A stretch of 64,000 bases of DNA, from the NCBI RefSeq assembly GCF_947179165.1, contig NC_077245.1:24658740-24722739 (forward strand), given 5' to 3'. The stretch comes from Solanum dulcamara (taxonomy: Eukaryota > Streptophyta > Magnoliopsida > Solanales > Solanaceae). Under the pieces are notes generated by a model. That model did no database searches, was not told where the DNA came from, and worked only from the letters and a program-made list of their open reading frames with translations. The translations under genes and the position numbers were made by a program. Below are positions 37,101 to 49,100 of the stretch, piece after piece. Each line of letters begins with the position of its first letter. Positions within the stretch are counted from its first letter, which is position 1.

Positions 37101-40100
37101 ACTTGAATTATGGGAGGAGATTGGTGGAGTCAAAAGGTCTTTGTGATGATTTGTGGGTGGCTTGTGGAGATTTCAACACAACTAAATTTATTTCTGAGAA
37201 AAAGAATGCAACCACCTTATCCAGGAGTATGAAAGACTTCTCAAAGTTCATTGAAGATGCCGAATTGGTAGATCCTCCTCTAAATGGTGGAACATTCACA
37301 TGGGCTAGAGGTGTCACTCAAAGACTCTTTTTTAAAAAATAGATAGATTCCTCTTCACCTCCAAACGGGATGACGAATTTACAAGCATAAACCAATCCAT
37401 TCTTCCTAAGGTCATCTAGTCACTGGCCACTATCTCTGAAATGTGGGAATTGGAGCAGCTCAAAGTCTCACTTCAAGTTTGAAAATTGGTGGTTGAGAGG
37501 AAGGCTTTATCAGGTGAAGATGTGGTGGGACTCTTGTACAGTGACAGGCAGACCTGTAGTGCAATGGAACTGAAGGCACTGAAGTTTGATCAGAGAATGG
37601 AATCTAGTAACTAATAACAATCTAAGGATGAAAAAGTTTCACTTAATTAGATTTCAGACCTAGACAAGTTACAACAGATGAGGAGTCTAGACAGTGTTGA
37701 CACTGCATTAAAGGCCATTTTGAGCACTAAATTTGAAGAGTTGTCCACAAGGGAGGAAATACACTTGAGGCAAAGGTCAAGAGTGCAATGGTTGAAACCG
37801 GGGAGGGGGAGAGGGGGGGACACAAAAACTCACAATTTTTCCAGATATCAGCAAATGCCCACAAAAGGTACAACAATATTTATTACCTAGTAGTGGGAGG
37901 AGTTGAAACAAAATAGCCAAGGGTGATCAAAGAAGAAAATATTAAGTTGTGTGAGCAGTTTTATACAGAATCAAAAAATTGGAGACCAGTGTTTGACCGG
38001 ATTGCAGGCTCTATGATATCTGAACATGAACAAGAAAAGGAATGGTTGCAGAGACCCTTTGAAGAAGAGGAGGTATTTGAGTGCATTAAGCTTTGTGCTG
38101 TAGATAAAGCTCCAAGGTCAAATGGCTTTAATATGGGTTTCTATATTCACTGTTGTGATATAATTAAAGAAGATATCATGCAAACAATTCACAATTTCCA
38201 TAACCAGGAGTTTTTAGAAAAAAAGTTTCAATGCCACATACGTATCATTGATTCCTAAAAGAAGTGATGCAAACGAGTTAAGAGATTACAGAACTATCAG
38301 TCTGATAGGTAGTGTTTACAAAATCATAAGGTTGAAGACAGTTATGCTCAAATTAGTAGATTCACATCAGATCATCAAGAGTAGGCAGATCATGGATGCT
38401 GCCCTGATTGCTAATGAATGTCTGGACTCAAGAATTAAACAGGGCAAAGCTGGCATCCTTTGTAAACTAGGCATAGAAAAAGCATTTGACCATGTGAATT
38501 GGAGATTTCTACTTAACATTGCTGAAGAGAATGGGTTTTGGCAATAAATGGTTGAAGTGGATTCAGTTTTATATCAACATAGTCAAATTCTCAATCCTGA
38601 TTAAGAAGGTTTTTTTTCACTTCAAGTAGAGGATTAAAAGGTGATCCCCAATCACCTTTCCTCTTTCTGATTGTCATGGGGGGTCTAAACAACATGATGA
38701 TTACAGCTCACCAAAACAATTGGCTCAGAGGTTTTAAGGTTAACAACAAGCAAGGGGATAATTTGGAAATCACCCATCTACTTTATGCTGATGATGCAAT
38801 TTTATGTGATGCAGACGCTGAGCAAATGAAGATTCCGAGAGCCATTTTGACTATTTTTAAAGGGGTTTCTGGTGTTCATGTGAACGGGAGGAAGAGACTC
38901 ATGTTCCTAGTCAATGAACCATAGAACTTCTAGCCTTGTGTGGATATCCTAGGAGGAGAAGTAGGCAACTTGCCCACAACTTATCTTGGGATGTCCTAGG
39001 GGCACAATGCAGATCATAGACATGTAATGGAGTGCTTAAAAATGTGAGGAAAAACTCACTAGATGGTAGAGTCAATACCTATCTCTAGGCGGCAGAGTAA
39101 TTCTTATTAACAGTGTTCTAGATGCACTCTCTACTTATATGATGTCACTCTTTCCCATACTACCACAGGTTGAAAAAAGGATGGACACACTGAGAAGCAA
39201 CTTCCTATGGCAAGGCAACAAAGAGGAGAAGTATACATCTTGTCAAATGGAAAATATTAACACTCAACAAAAACAAGGCGGCTGGGCATAAGGAGCTTAA
39301 GAAAACAGAACCATAGTCTTCTCATGAAGTAGCTTTGGAGATATACAAATGAAGATCAAGCACTTGGAGAATTGGAAGATTGTGAGTAAGGAAAAATTTG
39401 GAGAAGAAAATTCCTGGAAAACCAAAACTGCGAACACTATGTATGGGGTTAGTGTTTGGAAGGCCATCAGAAACATGTGAAATTTTCAATATCGACATCA
39501 ACTACAAGATAGAGAATTGGCAAAGAACTTTTTGGGAAGACAACTGGCTAGGTAATGGCCGTTTAAAGCAATTGTATCCTGAAGTCTACAATCTGAACCA
39601 ACAGCAAATGGCAAGAGTTAGTGAGGTATGGAATAACCAAAGATTGAACCTCACCTTTAGAAGATATCTGAATGACTGGGAGCTAAACATATTCACTGCA
39701 CTTTTTAATAGTCTCAACCGATTCAGTGGAGTGTCAATGGAGCAGGATATAATATGTTGGTTGGGAGACAAATCTAGAGTTTATTTGGTAAGGTCAGCAT
39801 ACCGTTGGATAAACTACAACAGCTCCACACAAATGCAATGACCCTGGAGACATCTGTGGAAGGTAAACAACCATACGAAGTAGCATGCTTTGTATAGTTG
39901 GAGGTAAAAAGGGCTTGTTTGACTCAAGACAGGTTGCCAAGAAGGGGAATACACCTATGCTCTATCTGCCTTCTATGTGGGGAATATGCAGAAACAAATA
40001 GCCATCTTTTTTTGCACTGCACAGTGACCACTCAACTGTGGGACATCTTCCTAGCTAATATTGGGTTAAGCTGGGCAATGCCCACTAATACATTAGAGTT

Positions 40101-43100
40101 CACTCAACAGTTGGAGCAGGAGAGGAGGAGCTAGAGCCCCAAAAAAGTTTTTGAAAATTATTCCAGGATGCATATGGTGGACCATCTGGAAGGAAGAGGA
40201 ACTCAAGAGGTTTTGAAAATAGCTTCATCCAGAAGATAAAGCATAATTATATTCAACTTTTGCATTTTTGGTTTTTATGGAATGGTTATAGTAGATACAG
40301 GGACACAAACATAGTCTTGAGTCCCCATAGATTTTATACTTTTGCTAACCAAGCCTAGATGTTGCTTGTAATTATAGCCTCCTTGGTTTTCCTTTGGAAT
40401 CAATACAAATGTTACCTTATCAAAAAAAGGGCATCAAGAAGATGCATAGGTATAAGAAAGTAAATACAAAATAAATAGTTGTTTGCCCCATAAATAGTGT
40501 CATATGACAAGGGAACTAACAAAGTCCTAAAACTGATAAGTGCCAATTACAATGGCTAACTTAGTCCAGCAAAGAAGGTTTTGTAAACAATTAGCTTTGA
40601 GAGAGTGGTTTGGAAATGAGGTTCCATCAAAGCATCTCCTATTTCTATCATCCATACACTCTTAAAGATGATTGCACGGACCATCAGCCAAATTTTTATG
40701 ATAGTTTTATCAACTCTCCACAAGCTCCAACTCATTGTGCATCTTTCATATTCTGTGGCATGACCCACTTCAAACCAAAAATACAGTAGAACATACTCCA
40801 TAGATCAGTGGCAACTGGACAGTGTAAAAACAAGTGGTTGACAATTTCTCTGTTGTTCAAACAAAGATAGCATCTGTTGGCTAGCTGAAATCTTCTCTTG
40901 TTGAGGTTATTCGGCATTAAACAAAGCCTTATTAAGAACAATCCAATTGAACCAAATTTTCTCTATCGTTCAAACAAAGATAACATCTTTTGGCTAGCTG
41001 AAATATTCTCTTGTTGAGGTTATCCCGAGTTAAACAGGCTTCATTAAGGACAATCCAATTGAAGCAAATGACTTTGGTAGGAAGCTTGATCTTCCAAATC
41101 ATCTTCCAGGGTCAGTTGGCTATAACCAGGTTCTGTGCACTACTCTGTTTGTAGAATTCCTTCATTGTGAAAATGCCCTTATTTCCCTAACAAATGGTGT
41201 CTGATGTGCTCTCAGCAATACTGGCTTCTTCTAGTTCTGCTAGCAATTTCAGCAAGCTGTCTAACTCCCAATCTTATACAACCTTCTCAGGTGAATATCC
41301 CAGACATTATCACTTCTGTTTTGAGCTATAGAGGAATCCTTGTTCAAGGCAATCTGGTCTAAAGATGGGTATCCTCTATAAGTGATGTGTTATTGAGCCA
41401 CCTGTCTTTCCATAATTTGATTTAGTCCCATTACCAAGTTTGAAATGAGTATTTAGAAAGAACACATTGCTTAGCCTACAAATGAACTTCCAGGGACCAA
41501 CTCCATAAGGTCCATTTGAGCATTTGGTGCTTCAACAATTCTTCTCCCCATGCTTGGCCTTTACCACTTCTTTCCATAGGCTTGCTTCTCCATTGTTATA
41601 TCTCCACCGCCATTTCATTAGAAGGCTTTTGTTACGTGTAGCTAGTCCTTTGAGGCCAAGTCCTCCATTTCTCTTGGGTCTTGTGACCTTGTCCCTGTTA
41701 ATCAGATAGAATTTGTGAGGGCTGCTGTTGCCTTCCACCCATTGGCAGTTACTGAAGTTGTCAGGAGGTTGACCTCTTTTCAGTTCTTCCAAATTTATTA
41801 TTCCAAATCTCGTAGTCTTTGAATTTTGCATCCAATGGAAGTCTAAAGATATGACATTTGGGCCTAACTCAACCCCAAAAGCTAGCTCATGAGGGAAGTT
41901 TTGTTCAAGTCCATATAAAGAGATCAATTTTCCATCCATCTACCAATATGGGACTTCTTAACACTCCCCTTCACGTCCAGACCTCAACTGAAGCGTGAAC
42001 ACTTATAAATAGGGGCCCAACTTCGATGAACAACAAATTGGGATGGGCCTGACTTTGATACCATATAAAGATATGACACTTGGGGTTGAGTTAGGCCCAA
42101 GGTGCCATATCTTTACATGGTATCAGGGCCAGACTCATCTCAATTTGTTGTTCACCGATGTTGAGCCCCCATTTATAAGTGTTCACGCTCCAGTTGAGGT
42201 CTGGAGGATCCAAATCTTGTTTAATCACCTCTCTCTAATATTTCTTCGGCCTACCTCTACCCCTCCAGGTACCCCATATAACCAACCTCTCGCACCTACT
42301 CACTGGGGCGTCAATGCACCTCCTTTGCACATGTCCAAATCATCTCAGCCTCACTTCCCTCATCTTGTCCGCCATAGAGGTCAACAGACTCGTGGCCATT
42401 ATTGAAGAATCTGGGGGAGGGGAAAGTTTTATTAATTCTGACAGGGAGGTGGGGACTCGAGGGGATGAAGGAGCTGGGCAATTGACGAACTTTGAAGAAC
42501 CATTACCTCTCCAAATTAATGACTCCCTCGCGGAGCAAGAAATTGAAGATAAAGCTTCTCTTTCTGTCCAGTCAAATGTCCTAAAACTTAGTCAATTGTT
42601 TGGGGCTGCCTTTGAAGGCTGCGATAAGGTGGCCTTTGATCTTTTTTTAAGAATTGATCAAAAAAGGGATGAACTAAAACAAAAGGTAGCACCTACTTCA
42701 TCTACCAGTGGTAAGAGACCCATCTCAAAAGAGATTAGAAACCTGGAATTTCATGTGAAATTTAAAGAAGGTGAACCAAGGAGAGTAGTGGGAGGATAAC
42801 ATCAGCCAACTATCAATGAAATTGAAAGTTTTCAGCTGGAATGTGAGGGGGGTAAATAGTGAATGTAAGAGGAGTTTAGTAATGAGAGTACTACAACAAT
42901 GGGGGGAAGATATATATGTGTTTGTAGAGACCAAACTGAAGAAGAAGAAACACATGTCTTTAGACAGTTGTGGCAGAATAGGTGGATTGGGGAGTCTCAT
43001 CTGAATGCAATGGGCAGAAGTAGGGGATAGTTGTAATGTGGGATAAGAGATACGGGAGAGGGGAAGTCGTCGCAACTGCCAACCAGAGTCTAACAATAAA

Positions 43101-46100
43101 ATTTGAAGGCATCAACCAGGTTCTTACTTGGTTCCTTAGTGCAGTGTATGCTTCCTGTGGTACTGTGACTATAAGAGAGTTGTGGCAAGATTGAGCAACA
43201 TCAAGGAGGTATGCAGTAGGCCGTGGGTATCTTTTTTGATAAAGGTAACTTTGTATTCACATGAAAACATCATCCAAAAAATGACGAGATGGTTAGATGC
43301 AACCTTCACTGGGCATAGCAAAAAAGAAACAACCAGTCAGGTCCAAGGTTTTACAGTTTTCCTATGAAGTCAACTAAAAATCTATATCCCCCACCATATC
43401 TTGTTTACACCAAAAAAAAAGAAGACTAATGCAGTTCATTCTGATCCTCTGGATGCTGTAGATTTTGCCTTCAAAACAACCTTGCATTTCTTTCCTTCCG
43501 TACGGTCCACCAAATACAGGCTGGAATTAGTTTCCATCAGTCTTCCTCAAAATTTCTTCTTCCAATTGTCTCCCAGCTCCTCAGCAAATCAAAAGTGTTC
43601 TTAGGCATTGTCCAACTTACTCCAAGCATACATAAGAACATGTTCCACAGATTTACAACTGTTATGCAGTGTAGGAAGAGGTGGTTGTTTACCTCTGCCT
43701 CCTTGTCACAAAGAAAACACCTTGAGCAAATCTGCAAACCTCTTCTCTGTGAAGATCTCCTAATCACCAGCCACATTAAACAGGACACCTTCAGGGGGAT
43801 TTATTTTTCCGGATTAGTTTCCAAGGCCAAATTCTAGTGGAAGAGAACCTGATGTTGTTGTTCCAGTAGCATGATTTGATAGAGAATACTACTGTGCAGC
43901 TTCCATAGAGGTTTGTTTGGATTTACGGAGATACCTGGAAAAAGGTTCAAAGTCTGTAGAAGACTATCTATTCTGTCTATTTCCCAGTCATTTAAAGCTC
44001 TTCTAAATATGAAATTCCAGCCTTGTGGACTCCATATCTGGGCAACAATGTCATTTCTCTGGATACTGTGGTAGTAGAGGTCTGGGAAGGTGGTCTTTAA
44101 GCTTTCATCACCTATCCAATGCTCATTCCAAAACTGGATCTTCATACCATTTCCCACATTAAAGGAAATGTTGGTATTGAACTGGGGCCAGAGTCTTTTA
44201 ACTGTTTTCCATATACTGCATCCAAAAGTAACTTCCACTTCTTCAGTTGTCCATTGGTTCAGGAGTCCATATTTCTCTGTGATGAGTCTCTTCCATAAGG
44301 TCATGTCTTCTATGCCAAATTTCCACAACCACTTTTGCAGAAGACAACTGTTGTGGAGGTTGAGCTTCTTGATGCCTAAACCTCCTTGTTTTATGTTGAG
44401 GGTAAGGGCATCCCACTTTACTAGATTGTAGCCTCTATTCCCTTTATTCCCCTGCCATAGGAATCTCCTTCTCATTTGGTTGATTTCTTTTCAATGCTTT
44501 TTGGGATGGGAAACAAACTCATCATGTAGGTGGAAAGAGCATCCATGACAGATTTTATGAGTGTCAGTCTTCCTCCTCAGGATAAATAGACTCTTCCATC
44601 TTGATAGCCTCTTGTTACATCTCTCTGATACTGTGCTCCATACTTCAAGTTCCTTATTTTTTGCTTGGCATTCCCAGAAAATTGGTGGGTAGGAAAGCAA
44701 CCTTGCAATCTAAATCCATGGCCAACAACTGCATATTCAGGACTTCATTGACTGGGTAGAGGAAGCTCTTGTGCCAGTTTATATGGAGTCCTGAGATGCC
44801 TTCAAAAATGGTTAGAATAGCCCTGTGGTGTCTGATTTGTGACACCTCTGCTTCACATGATATAAGCGAGTCATCGGCATACAGTAGGCGGGAAATTTTC
44901 ATGCCATTTGCTCTACTTATATGAGCTCCAAAACCTCTCAGCCAGCCATTTTCGTTTGCTTTTCTGAGCATATGATTTAGACCCTACATAGCTAGTAAGA
45001 ACAGGAAGGGTGAGAGGGGGTCACCCTATCTTAGACCCCTCTGTGATTGAAAGAAACCTAAAGTGTCACCATTTAACAATAGGGGGAAACTGACACTGGA
45101 TATGCAAAATTTAATCCAGTTTAGCCATTTTTTGCCAAAGCCCATATCTTCAAGGATCCTAAGAAGGTAGATCCAGTTGACATGATCAAAAGCCTTTTCA
45201 ATATCCAACTTGCATAGGATTCCAGGTATTTTTTGTTTCACTCTTGAATCTACCAGTTCATTTGCCATAAGTGATGCGTCCATTATTTGTCTCCCCTTCA
45301 AAAAAGCCATCTGATGCTCGTCCACCTGCTTGCCTACGACAGACTTCAGTCTTGCAGTTAAAAGTTTTGAGATGAGCTTGTAAGTCCCTCCTATTAAGCT
45401 TACAGGTCTGAAGTCTTTCAACTATTTTGCATCTGCCTTCTTTGGAATTAAGGCTATGAAGTTGGCATCATAGCCTTCTCAAACAATTCCTTCCGGTGGA
45501 AGTTGTGGATGGCCTGCATCAAATCTGCCTTTACTGTGTCCCAGCAAACTTTGAAAAAACTCATGGTGAAACCATCAGGCCCAGGGGATTTTTCCCCATC
45601 ACAACTCTTGATGATATACAGTACTTCTGATTCTGAGAAGGGTCTTTGGAGCCATTCATTCTCTTCATTTGTGATTCTGGGACAACCTTGTAAATTGAAA
45701 GTAAGCCTCCAAGGTTCAGGTTCTGAGTATAGATTTTTGTAAAAATCTATCATGGCTTCTTTTATTACTGTAGGTTTCTGAGTCTCTTCACCATTCACTA
45801 TCAATCTATCAATGGTGTTGAATCTCCTGTGTGCTGTTGCCATTCTTTGGAAGAATTTTGTGTTGTTGTCACCTTGTTTTAGCCATAGTACTCTTGATTT
45901 GTGTCTCTATCTGGATTCCTCATGTCCAGCCAGATCTTTAGCTCAACTATTGTTGCAGCTCTAGTCATTGTTTCATCTTCAGTCAGGTTTCTGCTTTCTT
46001 GAATTAAGTCAATGATAGCCTATTCTTCTAGTAAATTGTTCTTCTTGTCGGTTAATTCTCCAAAAGTAGTTTTGCTCCACTCTTTGAGTTTCAGTTTCAG

Positions 46101-49100
46101 CATTTTTAACTTGCTATTGAACCTGAAGTCAGGGCATCCCTCCACCACAAATTCATTCCACCAATTATTTACCAACTCACTGAAACCCTCCACCTTGAGC
46201 CACCAATTTTCGAACTTGAAATTTGATATACTTCTCTCCAGTTTCCACATTCTAGCATGATGGGGTTGTGGTCTGAAGGGGCTCTAGGCAGAATCCTTTG
46301 TCTAATGTTTTTTAAAGTTTCTTCCCATTTGGAGGAGAAGAGGAACCTGTCTAGTCTAGCTGCACTAGGATGGTTGATGCCTCTAAAGCAGGTAAAATTA
46401 CCCCCAATTAGATCAGGGTCATGAATTTCCTTGTCCTCGATCCATCTAGAGAAGTCAGACATCACATTAGTGATTCTGAAGCACCCTTTTCTTTCTAACA
46501 TAAATCTGATTGTGTTGAAATCTCCACAAGTTACCCAAGGACCTTCACAAAGCTCTCTGCAAGCTGCAATTTCCTCCTAGCATAATAATTTTTCACTTCT
46601 AGTATGTGGAGCATAGCCTCTAGCAGTGTTGTCAAAGGCACGCTTTAAGCGTGCTTAAGCCCTGAAACGAGGCTCAAAATGTGTTTAGCACTTTGCCTCA
46701 CTTTATGTGCGCTTCAGTGTGGTCATCAAGGTTCTAAGACAAACTTTTCCTTACCAATGAACCTCTTTTGAAGAAGTGACACTAAATAATTGATATTTCA
46801 CTTTATCATACTTTTTTTCAATTTCTTTGGTCATATATTTGTCATACATGTTTATAATTATTGGTCTTGGACTAAACATATATATTTGTATCTTTTTCTC
46901 CCTTTGCGCCTTTTTTCATTAAAGCCCACATTTTATTTGCGCTCTGCGCTTAAAGCTCCAATGGACCTTAGAACTTTTTTGCGCTTTTCGCCTTCGGTAA
47001 CACTGGGCTCCAGTGAGGTACCAGGTAAAAAAGTTTTCAGGATGGACAAATCCATACGTGATACGAGTGTTTCCCTGTTTCCACCATTATCCCAGACCAA
47101 ACTCTGCTGTCCCACATTAGTAGGATCCCCCCACTGCTTCCCACAGTTTTGATAAAATCACATTTCATCCATCTACAAAGGCCATAGTTGTTTGGCTGCT
47201 TCTTCAACTTCTCTGTTTAACTTTGTTTCTTGAAGGCAGTAGACATCTGCCTTCCATTTTTGCAATAAACTCTTAACAAGATTCCTTTTTTTCTATCTTG
47301 TTGAGTCCCCTCACATTCCATTAAATTAGGTTGACATTCATTTGCAAGTGAGACTAAGAGTTTCCGCCTACTTCTGACCCCTTCTACTTCTTCATTGAGG
47401 CTGGATTGCAAGTTCTTCAATTCATTCTTGCCAATTCCCGTACTTTTTGGGGTGATGATTATCTTCTCCCGCTCTTTCTTCTCTGGCAGTGTTTCCTTCT
47501 ATCTAGCTTCATGAGTAAGGCTAGCGTTTCCTCTTCGAAAGCTACTCCATAAGTATTGCTTAGTTCAAGAATGTGAGAATTTACCCGGTTTGAAGCCTCT
47601 GTCTCAGTTTCCTCTAGGGATGCCGGAGATTGTGTGGTAACAGGTTCGACATCGTGAACTTGCTGCAGTTGCAAGTTGCACTCATCTGGGATAGATGAGA
47701 GCATGGTTGTCCCCTCTACTATTTCTTTGGATTGGTTATCAATCTCAGTCTCTTCGCCTGGCTGAGGGGCAATCTCAGTTGCATTTTCGAGGTTCCTTTC
47801 GATGTTGCTTCAACTGGTCTCTCTATGTTGTCTGGGTCTACAACACAAGCTTTCAAAGCCATGTAGGATTCTAGGAATTTCGAGGCCAGAGCTCGAATGT
47901 TCTCCAGTGCGTTAAGAGATTCCGGAGTGCTCTTCATCTGAAATTGAGTTGTAGCTGGGCTCAGGGTTTCAGAAATAAGTTTTGGGCATGATTTAATTGG
48001 GCCTCCAAAATTAAATTTAACCTGGCCTAGAGGATTTAAATTTTCTCTGGAAGCTGTTCCATATGACTCAGCATTGGCATGTGCTATCACTGTCCCATGT
48101 GACTCAGAATTGACATGTGTTGTCATTGTCCCATGCTCAGCATTGACATGTGCTATCACTGGCTTTGCAGGTGGCAGACTACCAACCCTTTTATCCACTG
48201 GGTAAAAATTCAATGATTGCTGGGTAATGGGATTCAAAATCCTTAGATCTCCGATGGTTGTCATTGCTGGAAGCTCAGTGCAGATTTGCATGGAGAAGAT
48301 GATTCCTCCATTTTCGATGGAGATCTCCTTCGGGACCTTGCTTCCATCTCCTTGGATTTTGATTCTCGCCCATTTGAGATGGTTCTGAAGGGACGTCTCT
48401 TCCTCTATTTCAATCCATCCACCACAATGGTCTCCAATGGCCTTGAAGGTTTTCTGGGCCCATAAGTGAAGAGGGAGACCCACGATCCTAATCCAAGTGG
48501 AGCTTGGTTTGTCTGCTGAATCGAAAGTGCTCGACGACGGGTTCCACCATTGAAGCTTGAGTGACTTTTTGTTCAACATCCATTCACCAGAAAGAACTTG
48601 CTTCGCGGTAAGCCTAGAGGTAAACTCGAAGAGAAAAAGACACCTTCCCATTTCGTATATGTTTAGACGATTCGCCTGTTTCCATAGGTTGTTGGCCCAT
48701 CTCTGTATTATTGACAGTGTCTGTGGGAGATTTGACCCATCTTCGATAGTGCCAACCAAACTCCTCTTTAATATCTCATTTCGGGAGGGCTAGAGGTCAT
48801 TAATGCAGATGACATTCCCCTTTTTAATACTTGAAAGTCCTCTAAATTATTTTCTACCCTGTTGCACCATTTACTGTTCCTGACTGCTTCAGCGAAAGGA
48901 AGTTTGTTGTCTGTTAATCTGTAGATGTCTCTACTGGTCTCCCTCTTTTGGTTGGCAATGAAATTTCTCAATTTCTCAGCAATGAACGCCCAACCAGAGT
49001 TGAAAGTCAGTTCAGGGATGATGATGACTGACCTCCTCCCGCCCCTTACATTAATGAGACTGATGTATCTACCGCATTTGTTGAAGTTCCTAGCACAAAA

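Noticed and set aside
42043..42405. 120-codon plus-strand ORF
   Set aside because: It runs across a foldback arm and the antisense of an RTE fragment; no coherent protein.
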